This document shows, in pieces, positions 44,909 to 56,533 of a stretch of DNA of 64,000 nucleotides (position 1 is its first letter; each line of letters opens with the position of its first letter). Origin of the DNA: Arachnopeziza araneosa. Lineage: Eukaryota > Ascomycota > Leotiomycetes > Helotiales > Arachnopezizaceae. The stretch lies in contig QYAI01000025.1 in NCBI GenBank assembly GCA_003988855.1, forward strand, positions 62,001 through 126,000, given 5' to 3'. A program made the translations under genes and the position numbers. The notes below the pieces were generated by a model. The model did no database searches. It worked only from the letters and a program-made list of their open reading frames with translations, and was not told the origin of the DNA.

Positions 44909-47900
44909 ATGACAGAAGGAAACGTCGACGCGACGGATCAAAAATTATATGGTACGCATAACAACGAACCACTCTAGCATCAAAGCCACTGACCATAAGA
45001 CTATTCAGATGTACCTCCTGATGAAAGCGACTTATCCTTAACGAGTACTCATAATGCGTCTGATGGTGGCAATGTAGATGTACCTTCAAATGACAATAAC
45101 TTGCGCCGAGCAAATGGACACAAAGACTCCAACGAAGTCGTCGAACCACCGAACAAAAAACGCCGAGTCAGTGAGAGCGTGTCACTACCGCCGCGAAAGA
45201 AGCCAGAGTCACCACCTTGGAAGAAAGCTGTCGCAGAAGGGCCATCGTCATTCACCGAGAATGGAAAGAGGAAATCCGGCAGGACGAACCAGATACCCCT
45301 CGAGCTACAACCACCATCAGACAAAAGACAGACTCGAGGCGCAGTACAAAAAGTTTACTCGGCAAAAACCAAAAATGGACATGCAAATAGACATACATCC
45401 CCGCTTCGTGCTTCCTCGATGAACGGTTCAAAAAGGCCAGGATCGTCTGGCGCCTCCGCTCCTCAACATCCCTCGAAATCTCCTTCTAAGCTCACCCCCC
45501 CAAAGCGTCCTTATCGAAGGTCTATAGCCAGTGAGCATGTTACTAGTTCTATGAATACGCAGAAGAAATCCTCAACGCCAAACAGCATGCCATCAGCCGT
45601 AGCACAGCCGAGTAAATCAGTAAAGAGTCGACGTTCGAGTCGATTTGGAGAATTAGCAGATGAAGCGGAAGCTCATCACCCCCAGCCTACGAAAGCCGAC
45701 AGCCCTGTCAATAATAGCCCAACCGGAAAGCCTTCAAGAATCCGATTCCGTGTTAAACCTCCCCCTATACCTATACCCCATCCTGGGTTAATCCTTATTC
45801 GCCCGAAGCAGTATTCTACTTTGCAAGAGTATTTCCGTCACGGCGAAAATGTTCAAGTCGATGCAGGTGGCCTCATGGACCCCGACGAACCGCCCGAATA
45901 TACACCAGATCAGGTCTTAGAGGATGCTCAAATCATATTGCGGGCAGAGGCTGCCGCTGAGCCAGGTGGTATACTCAGTTCCGATAGATGTAAAGAGTTC
46001 CATGAGACCGAAGTAGGGGACCACGTTCCTCAGCAATGGGCACATCGCGATCACATGAACCGAGCTGCAATCAAGTTCAGACAATTGATGTTAAGGGAGC
46101 AGAGAGAGCATAAACAAACTGCTAAACGTCTTGCAGAAGCATGTCGAGACGAATGGAGTAGAAGACAACCTAAGACGGCTGAGCAACTAGAGGCTGAAGA
46201 AATCAAAACTTCTCAGGCGCGATACAGATCGTTAGTTAAAACTCTACAAGGGACATGGGATAACGTCAAGGCCGAAGTCAACCGCCGCCGCTTAATAGAA
46301 TGGGAAGCACAAGAACAAGCTCGCATACGCAAGGCTTTAAGCGAAGCTGTTGATGTCTCTACCCAAAAGCTGCAGGCGCGAAGAGCTCACATAGATTCTG
46401 ATATACCCACCGACGGAGATGACGAAACCAATAGTGAGAGGTCCGATGAAGATGCAGAAGCAGAATCGGATTCAGATGATAAGGAGAGCAATATGTCCTC
46501 TACAGATTCGGCAGATTCGGTAGTTGATGAGGATGATACTCGGCTTGGTGGTGCAGAAGATGAGCAGCTTTCTGTTGAGCAACTTCGAGCAAAATATGCG
46601 ACATTGCCAAGCGTACCAGCTTCAGAATTTGTTGATGATGATATGATGGACGCTGAAAAAGATATGCATTCTGATTCCATGGCAGAACAGACGGGAATAT
46701 TCGACGAAAGCGATGAGTCTACTGATATGGATGATGATATGGGCTCTAGCGATGAAGGCTCAGGCAGCGACGAAGATGAAGGCATTGAGGAGGAGGAGGA
46801 TGAGGATGGAGGGGAAACCAGCCTACTAGGCTTTCTATCTCAATCAGAGCTCAAAGTGGCGAAAGAAGCTCAATCAGAAGCTGAACTTGAGCCAGTCGTT
46901 GTAGACGAGGAAATGGGCGATGAAGATGAGGTGTCCTTTGTCCCAGATGGCGACCAAGCCAGTCATATCCCCAACAACGTCGAAGATGATAAATCCCAAG
47001 AGCCGTCTAAGGAAGCCCCCGTGGAGATTTCAGGGCATCAAACATCAGAGCATCAAACCCAAGCCACGAATGAAATTGTGACTGGTAGCCCGGATCATAG
47101 TAGTCAGCAAACTCCAAGAACCGCCGAAACTCGATCTTCAGAAGTTGACTCAGCATCTTCAGTCGAGCTACAGCAAACTAGTCGCCAAGTTACTCAAAGC
47201 GCAACGCCACAGCCTTCTAATCAGCTCAAAACGGCTATTCCATTCCTTCTTAGGGGCAACCTTAGAGAATATCAACACTATGGCCTCGATTGGCTTGCCG
47301 GCCTCTACGCGAATAACACCAACGGGATCTTAGCGGATGAAATGGGTCTCGGGAAAACAATCCAGACAATCGCGTTGTTAGCTCACCTAGCATGTGTACA
47401 TGAAGTTTGGGGTCCACATTTGGTTGTAGTGCCCACAAGTGTGATGCTCAACTGGGAGATGGAATTCAAGAAGTGGTGCCCTGGTTTCAAGATCCTCACA
47501 TACTACGGGTCTATAGAGGAAAGAAGGAAGAAAAGGTTGGGATGGAGGTCCGATGACACCTGGAACGTCTGCATTACAACTTACCAACTTATTCTTAGAG
47601 ACCAGCAGGTCTTCAAGAGACGACAGTGGCATTATATGATTCTTGATGAAGCACATAATATCAAGAATTTTCAATCACTGCGGTGGCAAACGATGCTGAC
47701 CTTTAATACTCGAGCACGACTTCTTATCACAGGTACTCCTCTTCAAAATAGTCTGAACGAACTTTGGTCGCTATTATACTTTTTAATGCCATCCGATGGC
47801 TCAAATCAGGGCGTCGGTGGCTTCGCAGATTTGAAGGAATTTCAGAATTGGTTTCAAAAGCCGTCGGAACAGATTTTGGAACATGGGCGTGAGCAAATGG

Positions 47901-49858
47901 ATGACGAATCTCGAAGTATTATTTCGAAACTCCATAAGCTACTCCGGCCCTATCTTCTACGACGGCTGAAGGCAGATGTTGAGAAGCAAATGCCCGCTAA
48001 ATATGAGCATGTCGAGTATTGTCGCCTATCGAAACGGCAACGAGAACTTTACGATGGTTTTTTGAGTCGTGATGACACGCGAGGGACGCTAGCGTCTGGG
48101 AATTACCTGTCCATCATTAATTGCCTTATGCAACTCCGGAAGGTTTGCAATCATCCAGACCTTTTTATTGATCGACCTATCTCAACATCATTCCCCATGC
48201 AAAAATCTGCCATTGCAGACTTCGAGATCAAGGAGTTGCTCGTTCGGAGACGACTCCTAAACGAGGATCCTATGACCAAAGCAAGCTTAGAATTCCTGAA
48301 TCTAGTGCCTACAAAACACGAACGCTTGTCAGATGCTGTGACATCGCGAAGCTCGATTTTAAGTGCGCAGCGATCGTTGATGGATATGCGAGAAACCCAG
48401 CGTCTCCGAGCGCAAGCTGCTTTTACAAACCTTGATCCATCGACTGCCAAATCCAATCTCACATATTTGGAGAGCGCTTCTCGTTGGGGACGATTTGAGG
48501 AACTCCAACACTGTGTCTATCTCAATGCCCTACGCCGACAGCAGAAACCAATATATGGAAGCCGACTTGTTGAACTCCTAACACTCGGCGTCGACCAAAG
48601 GCCCTTCAATGCCAAGCCCAAAAGAAGAGACAAGATGTTACATTGGCTGGAAAATACTTCCCTCACGATGAAACAGATGGTGAAGACTCTGCCTCAGCAA
48701 TCTGAAGAACTGGCTCCTCTAATTCAAAAATTTGCTTGCGTAACTCCGGCTGTTGTCGCCCGAGACATGACTTCTCTCATATTAGGCCCAAAAGGAATCG
48801 ATACCATGCAGAGAAACACCGATGTTTCAAAATTAGATCCTTTCCACGAAGCTCGTATGAGACTGTCGATACAGTTTCCCGATAAGAGATTGCTACAATA
48901 TGATTGTGGGAAACTCCAAACACTTGACAAACTTCTTCGGAAGTTGCAAGCTGGTGGTCACCGTGCTCTTATTTTTACACAAATGACCAAAGTTTTAGAT
49001 ATTCTGGAACAATTCTTGAACATCCATGGCCACAAATACCTTCGCCTCGATGGCAACACCAAAGTCGAGCAACGCCAAATACTCACAGATCGTTTTAACA
49101 ATGATCCTAGAATTCTTACATTCATACTGTCGAGTAGATCTGGGGGAATAGGCATCAACCTGACTGGAGCTGACACGGTCATCTTTTACGATCTTGACTG
49201 GAATCCAGCAATGGATGCACAGTGTCAGGATCGATGCCATCGCATTGGACAGACTCGAGATGTACACATATATCGCCTCGTCTCAGAACATACGATTGAA
49301 GCCAACATCTTGCGTAAAGCAAACCAGAAACGCATGTTAGATGACGTAGTCATTCAAGAGGGTGAGTTTACGACTGATTACTTCAATAAGATTTCTTCCC
49401 AAGATGCTATAGGTGAAGATCCATCATTTCTCGATGGTGATGCTGCTGCCAATGCTGCGATGGATCGAGTCTTTGGGGGAGCCGGAGTGCAGAGAGTACT
49501 CGCGCAGGCTGAAGATCAAGAAGACGTCATCGCTGCGAGGCAAGCAGAGCGTGAAATCGTTCAGACAGATGCTGCTGATTTTGATGAGACTGCGGCTGCA
49601 GTAGATAGTCCAGATACTCCTGTTGAGGGTTCCGCCACTCCTGCGGTGGAGGAGGATCCCATGGCTGTTGACGATGTCACGGAAGTAGAGACGATCGATG
49701 AAGACGAGCTAAATGCTTGGGGAGAACGTGTCAACTCGACAGACAATTACATGTTAAATTTCATGCTGGAGCAGTTGAAGGATACGCCGGTTGAGCTTCC
49801 GAAAGAAAAAATAAAGAGTAAGAGAGGAAGAGACCATCGCTCCCATAGAGTAAGGTGA
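44909..49858 (+). CDS. SWR1: SWR1 complex Snf2-family ATPase (H2A.Z exchange)
   Basis: A 43-nt first exon (44909-44951, MTEGNVDATDQKLY) joins the long exon 45009-49858 through a GTACGC..TTCAG intron, giving about 1630 residues. A basic, disordered N-terminus comes first, then an HSA domain near 350-420 (HRDHMNRAAIKFRQLMLREQ) that would bind actin and actin-related proteins. A very acidic tract spans about 475-665. The Snf2 ATPase begins near 765, with motif I DEMGLGKT (about 789) and motif II DEAH (about 892). A long insert separates the two lobes, as in the INO80/SWR1 subfamily. The second lobe ends with QCQDRCHRIGQ near 1420. SWR1 replaces nucleosomal H2A with H2A.Z in promoters. The long inter-lobe insert separates it from ISWI/CHD; the HSA plus acidic tract and DEAH box favour SWR1 over INO80. 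Confidence 0.95.
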
Positions 49859-50858
49859 TCGATTAGATACACTGTATGATATATTTCGGATTTCCGACGG
49901 TGTTTTTAGAAATGTAATGGGTAAATGACGGAGCATGGGTTGACTGGCGTTTAAGCGATAGCATTCCTTGGAGTTTAGCATGACGGACGGACAGACGTGA
50001 GTTTGTTGACTCTGGGCTTGGCCACAAAAACAATGAAAAATGTATTATTCCTGTCTCATATGAGATCGCCTTCCTAGACGATACAGACCATTCACTAAAA
50101 CCGCCCCTATTCCCATAGATTCCCCAGATTTTCTCTGCTTCCTCTCTCAGAACTTGCTTCCTGCCTACAATCGAATTTTTAATCCTCGTATTCTACCAGT
50201 TAGAAGAATTTGTTTCGGCATATCATGCTCTGATTATCAGATTATCGTCACACTTGCTTCCGTCGATTGTGTACGAGAGCCTGGAGCCAGCCTTTTTCTC
50301 AAGATCTAATGCGCAGGATAAGTACAAGTTTCCAAGTGAACTAAAACGAGGTCTTTAGGTTTCTATCAGGGTACGTCCAAGATTCAATGAGACATTATTT
50401 GGATCAATAGTGCTATTCACAGCGATTGACGTGGATGGCAGGAAACACAAGTCCGAGAGCAGCATTGACAATCATGTCGCCAGTTGGTGCTTTAATGAGC
50501 TTCTAAGCAGCTTGGTAGTGAAAAGAAAAGATAACTTACAAGATAATATCCAAACTATGACAGGACAACGACATTCTCTTTTACGGAACGTGTTGATTAT
50601 AAGATTTACATATTACCAAGACTCTATTGAAGTTAATACGATATTCGCAATACTTCATTTACCACATGTTTCTATCGAACTCTCTTAGTAGTATTCGAGG
50701 AACAATACTTTAAGAATAAATCTTTCTCTATGTGACCAACAAAGTGGTTGCTTCTAAACTATAGTGCAATCACCATCTCATCACGATTCTATACGTTAAC
50801 CAACAGATCTGCTTGCTCCTTAACGACCACAAACTACTCGACCGCTAGAACACTCCAC
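49859..50858. other. Convergent intergenic stretch, 1.0 kb
   Basis: This lies between the 3' ends of SWR1 and the Ser/Thr-rich gene. It is AT-rich, and the frame at 50410-50688 shows no recognisable feature. Confidence 0.5.
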
Positions 50859-51353
50859 TTAAGCATACCAAATGGCAACTGCTCTCCTCCCTCTGAACTC
50901 ATACACTCTCTTCACAATAGGTGTTGGCGAGGTGCCAGTGCCGAGTGTCATATTGCTTGACAAAGTCGTCGTCGTGTCGGTACCGTACCCGGTCCCGGTC
51001 GATAAAGGTATGCTGGTTACTCCTGTTGACAGAGGGATAGTGGTAGCTCCTGTTGGCAGAAGTATGCTGGTAGTGTTACCAGTAATCGAAGTGATAGTTG
51101 AGGAGGTAAAAGATGTAGTGAATGTGAATGGCGGGGGCATGATGTCGGTTATATCAGATTGAATTGAACCTGAGCTGGAACTGGACTGATTGCTCGAGCC
51201 TCCAAAGTGAGAGGCTGTGACTGTAACGGTCTGGGTGACGGTACTTGGAGGTGAGTCGGTACAGACCACTGTAATCTCAAGTTCCTCGCTATGGAAGGTG
51301 GCAGATGCAAGGGTGACAACGGAGAGAATCGAAAAGATGATTGAGAGCTTCAT
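50859..51353 (-). CDS. Small Ser/Thr-rich secreted protein
   Basis: An intronless frame of about 164 residues starts at the ATG at 51353 (MKLSIIFS), with a signal peptide ending near residue 18 (TLASA). An in-frame upstream codon at 51368 would only add five residues. The mature part is dominated by Ser, Thr and Gly. It includes two similar units, TTIPLSTG and TSIPLSTG, and TVTQTVTVTA of the type seen in fungal wall mannoproteins. It has one Cys. The C-terminus is basic (KRVYEFRGRR) and not hydrophobic, so there is no GPI signal. It is probably heavily O-mannosylated and secreted or wall-bound. The composition is low-complexity, so the coding call rests mainly on the signal peptide. Confidence 0.55.
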   Translation of the reverse strand: MKLSIIFSILSVVTLASATFHSEELEITVVCTDSPPSTVTQTVTVTASHFGGSSNQSSSSSGSIQSDITDIMPPPFTFTTSFTSSTITSITGNTTSILLPTGATTIPLSTGVTSIPLSTGTGYGTDTTTTLSSNMTLGTGTSPTPIVKRVYEFRGRRAVAIWYA

Positions 51354-52596
51354 TTTCAAGAGAAACAACGAAAGTCTAAGCCGTAGAGAAAGGGAAAAGA
51401 GAATGTAGTTACTTGAGGGTACTTGACGATTGTGCCAAAGAAATGAGAAAATGGAGAGTTGCTGAGGATCAAGTTGGTAAATGCAATGAGATTATGAATA
51501 TTTTTTAAAAACAGGGAAAGGTGTTGTGATAAATCCTGCACCATGATTAGGAGGCAAGATGTATCGAGTTCCACTGGGACATTCTCGTCGTAAGCTATGG
51601 TGACAACGATCATTGCATTAGTTTATTGTTGTAAAGCGATGCTGCCTTCCGCCTCACTATGGTATGATCCCCAGGTCCTCAACTCGTATAGAGAGTTAGC
51701 GCTCGAGATCAGTGCTGCGTAGCCATGCGCATGCTTGAGGTACGCCGGGTCCGAAACTACCGTGCTATCCGGAAATACAATAGTAGGAAACTCCTGCTAC
51801 TTCAGTATCTGATGAGCAGAAGTTAATAACACCACAGGCCGTTTTCGGTCATTCTGAGCTGCTGATACGAAACATGGTAAGGTAGATGAAAGCAGCAGAA
51901 AGCAGCAACATCTCTGCGCTTCTTCCTGTATGGTGAGACAGTTTCGGCCATTGTCTCCACCATTGGGTTGAGCATGACTACCTATACCTACTCCTGTAGA
52001 AAATACACAGTAGTTAGGTTTCTTAAAGTTTGAGCGATTGTATACAGTAAAGGCGTCCGAAGTGGAAAGGATTGAAAATCTATAGCGTTGCTATGTTCAG
52101 GAGACTGGACAGGCAAAATATAGCCTGACTATCGCATCTTCAGAAATTTCCCCAGGTATTATGCCTTAATATTCATCAAGATCTATATCCTCATATGTAC
52201 AAGTCTTCGAGAGGCAGCGAATCGTGACAGGATCTAACAAATGTAACACGCGAAAGTGTGGACATCCACTTAACAGAAGCCGGACATATAGGCCAGCATT
52301 TCAATAAGGAATATAACCTTTCTAGGGTCAATACAACAATCTCGAAGGGTAGAGAGTTCTGTATATTGTTCTCTACATGGCGTGCTCCGTCTCTACGACG
52401 AGTCTTTCGACACTTTCATGGCGGATATAGGATATCCGGGCTCAAGACTCCGGGCGTTCATAAGACGGAAATCATCAAACCACCGACCCAGGAGCTATCA
52501 GTTTATAAAATGCTCGTCAATTTCCCACTCTCTTCTCAAATTGCCAATAAATACAAAGATTAAACAAACCAACGCACTGGGCGGGAAATTTTCGAC
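51354..52596. other. Divergent intergenic stretch, 1.2 kb
   Basis: This separates the starts of the Ser/Thr-rich gene (-) and the DJ-1-like gene (+). Frames here are short and unconvincing. Confidence 0.5.
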
Positions 52597-53521
52597 ATGC
52601 AACACATTCGAATTGGTGTCTTCGTACTCGAACAAGTCCAGTTTTTGGACGTATCCCCCATCGACCTCTTTGCCATGCTTGATCCAGAATATCTTGAAGC
52701 GTGTCAACTTCCTGCGGCTCTTGTCGAACTTGGAACTTCATCCACTATTCACTTTATCTCTCTACCTGAAAATGGTACTTTCGTCGGGCTTACTGCAAGC
52801 GCATTTCTTAGTAGGTTCGCCATGGAGCATCATCTTTCTTGTACTCTTTATATCAACTAGTGTTCACTTTCTTGACTGCTAACTTCGGGATACTAGAGAT
52901 TACCAAGACTATAGAAGATCCGGAGGTCCAGCCAGGGAAATTGGATATTATCCTGGTACCTGGTCCAAATCCTTCTTCGATAATCGATGCGAAGGCTCTG
53001 GGGTTTTTGAAGAGGCATGCGGCTTGGAGAGGAGAGAACAACAGTAGAACAGATATCCTCAGTGTGTGCACAGGAGTGATCCCATTAGCTCAAAGTGGAA
53101 TCTTAGAAGGGAAGAAAGCTAGCGGACCGCGAGCACTTTTACCAACTTTAAAGAAGAACTTTCCAACGGTAAAATGGGTCGATGACAAGAGATGGGTACA
53201 GAATGAAAACATTTGGTCAAGCGGTAAGTACCAAATCCATATCTCTCGTTGCTTCCTTGATTTGAAAACCTAGGCATGTGCTGTACTATAAAAGCAAAGA
53301 ACTAATTAGTGGCAGGAGGGATTACAAATGGGCAAGAAATGGTTGCAGTGTATCTCAGAGTGAACTTCCCAGGACCTGCAACAGAGGCCGTGATAGCAAT
53401 GGCCGACGTGGGACAGAAAGGAGTTGACTATAGCAGTGGCCAATTCTCCGAGACGACCTGGTGGCTTTGGCAGATATTGAAAGCTTGGATAGTGGGGAAT
53501 GGCAAAAGAAAGACAAAGTAA
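52597..53521 (+). CDS. DJ-1/PfpI family protein
   Basis: Three exons (52597-52810, 52897-53223, 53316-53521) give about 248 residues. The first intron ends after a textbook branch sequence TGCTAAC and TACTAG; the second is GTAAGT..GGCAG. The protein opens with IRIGVFVLEQVQFLDVSPID, the first strand and loop of the class I glutamine amidotransferase-like fold. PGKLDIILVPGP follows. The nucleophile elbow SVCTG places the catalytic Cys at about residue 129. The next block, KASGPRAL, resembles the KATGPR variant and not the KATTHW of isocyanide hydratase and related AraC-type proteins. SGGITNGQEMVA follows. The Cys has an acidic partner candidate in Asp17-Asp21. Fungal relatives are annotated as ThiJ/PfpI proteins with glyoxalase, hydratase or unknown activity. 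The reaction is not predictable here. Confidence 0.83.
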
Positions 53522-54051
53522 ACTACAAGACTAGCCTCTGTAGACTGATCTAAGAGCTGCTGAAAAAGATGGCGACATGAACCGATCTAGTTTCTTTTGA
53601 CCACTTCAAAGAAATTGGGCATCCCAGCATTTGTAGAAGCTGTGCACATGGCAAAACAAAGGTTCTGAATCGTTGAAAGTAGAGGAGCTAAGGGAAACTT
53701 ATAAGGAATCCATTGCTGAGGTTTTATTTGTATTGCGTATTGTTGACAGTTAATTACAGTCACTAAACGCCCATGGTTGGACACAGAAACCACACCGTCA
53801 ACTCGGCTGGCACCAGTGATGGTTGAAAAGAGGTTAGCGTGCCGATTGGCAGCAGTTTATCTTAGCGCGGCAAAATATTATTTTTCGAAGCTGCCCAAGA
53901 CTTGTTGTTTTTGATTTCAATCTGAACGACACCGCTCTTCTCGGTCATAACGATTCAGTTACCTGTAATCTCACAGGATATTCTCGGCTTCGCAGTCATA
54001 GACAGCATCGTCTAAATTGACAGATCTTAATCATTGACAGAGTTATCAAAG
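53522..54051. other. Intergenic stretch between tandem genes
   Basis: This is the 3' end of the DJ-1-like gene and the promoter of the FKBP gene. No supported frame is present. Confidence 0.5.
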
Positions 54052-55838
54052 ATGCCTCTTCTACCTGGTAGGTGAAATCGCAATCAAATCCGTCCACCAC
54101 TGTTTATCTAACAGAGGATAGTTGCCCTCTACGGGCTTGAAGTCCCATGCGGCGACATTCTTGTCCCTGCTGTCCCTGACTTTCCTGCTACTGTAAGTAA
54201 GAGTCTGAAATCCCACCTATCCATAATTTCTCGAGGCTCTCCCCCGCAGAGCAGACTTTGGTTTAATGTTCCTGTGTTCAGTTCCGTATCACGATGGCAG
54301 CTCTTGATCCCAGTGACCCTGGAGAGGTTGAGGAAACCACCAATGGCACCGTCCGCCCTCGTGCGACCCTCAAGATTATTAGACAGCAAGATGGTGATGA
54401 GGATAACGACTCCGAGGAATATATGCGCGCTCTGTTAGCCGATAGTGATTCATCAGATGATGAAGAGGAGGAGGAAGAAGAAAAGGAGGAGGAGGAGGAG
54501 GCAAACGGCGGACCAAGTGACCCAAGCAAGACCAAGAAAGCCAAGAAGGCAGCTGCTCTTCAGCAACTCATGGAGTCACTTGCGGACGGCTCTGACGAGG
54601 ATATGGAGGATGCCCCGAATGGTACCAATGGTAAAGCTGACAAGAAGGGAAAAGCCAAGGCCACTAGCGATGAGGAGGAGGATAGTGATAGTGAGAGTGA
54701 TGATGCTGAAGATATTGAAGTTGAAGAGTTTGTTCTCTGCACACTTGACCCTGAGAAGGTAATGCTACTAACATCTTCCAATTTCCTTTTCATTGACGAG
54801 CTATTTAGCATTACCAACAGCCTCTTGATATCACGATTGCCGAGAATGAGCGAGTTTTCTTCAAGGTTTCCGGAACCCATACTATTTACTTGACCGGCAA
54901 CTATGTTATCCCCGATGACAATGGTCACAACCATCATCACGAGGTTTACGATGATTCCGATGATGAAGAAGATGAGGACTATGATCTGTCACCAGATGAG
55001 GATGAGCTGGAACTTGAGATGGATGAAGATGAGAGTGATGAACTTGATGATCTTGAGAATCCAAGAGTTACTGAAGTCGCCAGTGATGAGGAAGAGGTCC
55101 CGAAACTCGTTAAGCAGGTTGCAAAGGCGGCCGAAAAGAAGAGCAAGAACAAGCGCTCAGCTGATGAGCTTGAGGAAGGTACTTCGCTAGACGATATCAT
55201 TGCCAAGTCATTGAAGTCAGAGCCTGCCGAGGAATCCAAATTAAGCAAGAAGCAATTAAAGAAGCTTAAGAAGAACAATGGCGAAGCTGCTGTTGTCAAG
55301 GCTGAGGAAGCGAAGAAGGATGAAGTAAAGGAGACCAAGAGCGAGAAGAGTGACAAGAAGGTTCAGTTTGCTAAGAACCTCGAGCAAGGACCTACTGGAT
55401 CTGCTGAGAAGGCCAAAGCCGAGGCCGTCGCAGCCAAGTCCACTGGAAAGGCAGAACTCGGTGTCAAGACTGTTAATGGCGTCAAGATTGATGATAAGAA
55501 GCTTGGTTCTGGCCCAGCCAGTAAGAAGGGAAACACTGTTGGCATGCGATATATTGGCAAGCTCCAGGACGGCAAGGTTTTCGATGGTGGGTGACTCAAT
55601 CCTGTTACTTCTTCTTGCTAACAAGACTATAGCGAACAAGAAGGGTAAGCCATTCACCTTCAAGCTTGGAGCTGGTGAGGTCATTAAAGGCTGGGACATT
55701 GGCGTTGCTGGCATGTCAGTTGGTGGCGAGCGACGACTAACAATTCCTGCAACCCTTGCTTATGGCAACAAGACTCTGCCCAGCATTCCAGCCAATAGCA
55801 CTCTTGTTTTCGACATCAAGTGTTTGGAGATCAAGTAA
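54052..55838 (+). CDS. Nucleolar FKBP-type prolyl isomerase, FPR4/FKBP39-like
   Basis: Five exons (54052-54067, 54122-54192, 54282-54758, 54809-55586, 55633-55838) give about 515 residues. The first coding exon is only 16 nt (MPLLP). The first three exons together yield VALYGLEVPCGDIL and FRITMAALDP, the usual start of fungal Fpr3/4 proteins and part of a nucleoplasmin-like domain (about 1-185). That domain is interrupted by a Glu/Asp-rich loop. Long alternating acidic and Lys-rich blocks follow. The C-terminal FKBP domain (about 405-515) carries the aromatic and loop signature KGWDIGVAGMSVGGERRL and YG-x4-P-x-IPANSTLVFD. Yeast Fpr4 is a histone chaperone that isomerises prolines in the histone H3 tail and acts at rDNA. 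If the MAALDP methionine were used as start, the nucleoplasmin-like fold would lose its first strands, so the longer model is preferred. Confidence 0.9.
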
Positions 55839-56533
55839 ATGTCTGGTCCTCGACATTGCCACGATGCTCTGGCATTATTTGTTGGATGTTGTTGCTATTA
55901 TGGGGTGAGGGCTGTATACTTTTATTACTCACCTCTCCTGTACTATTTCCGATACACCTCTCCCGCGAGCTTCGCTGGCTGATTTCTAACTCTCTCTCAT
56001 ACCATGTCAACGTAGCAATGCGTGTCTTGCATAAGTCTCCGACCTGCGTGGTTCTGCGTTGAGCTGTCTCATTTAGACAGGAAGCAGAAAGCGAAATGGG
56101 ATGAGGAGGTTTGCATAGCATTGTAGGCGTTGACAAAAGTTAATATTGCACTTGCCTCTAGTTTCCTCTGAGGGCAATTATCATTAGTTAGTCAATGAAT
56201 AAAGATTTCATAAGACTATGTTCCGTGCTTGATTATCCCTTGTCTACCTTGCTTGGCTTTGGGAGTTGTGATGTCTTAATGTTACTACTTCCTCGATGTT
56301 CCTACTCCCTTGAGCCTTGCCCGGTTGGCACTTTCCATTTATTTTGTAAAATCAAAGTGGTGACGCAAGATACCAAAAACGGGTATCTATCATGTATTTT
56401 GTTACTTCCTCGGAGTCAATACGCAGTTCGCGGCAACATCAATATTATAAACCACCCGCAACATTGCTTCTATTATTCGTACTTTGACATTAATCATCAC
56501 AATCACTAGATATTTTGCAGGTCCAATTTCACG
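55839..56533. other. Intergenic stretch between tandem genes
   Basis: This is the 3' end of the FKBP gene and the promoter of the NDR-type kinase gene. The frame at 56195-56509 has no recognisable features. Confidence 0.5.

Noticed and set aside
46387..46785. A 132-residue Ser-rich frame on the minus strand
   Set aside because: It is the mirror of the acidic tract of SWR1; Asp/Glu codons read as Ser on the other strand.
54294..54758. ATG at 54294 as the start of the FKBP gene
   Set aside because: Upstream exons give the expected family N-terminus in frame, so this Met is internal.
54979..55356. Ser/Phe-rich minus-strand frame
   Set aside because: It mirrors the Asp/Glu/Lys-rich part of the FKBP gene.
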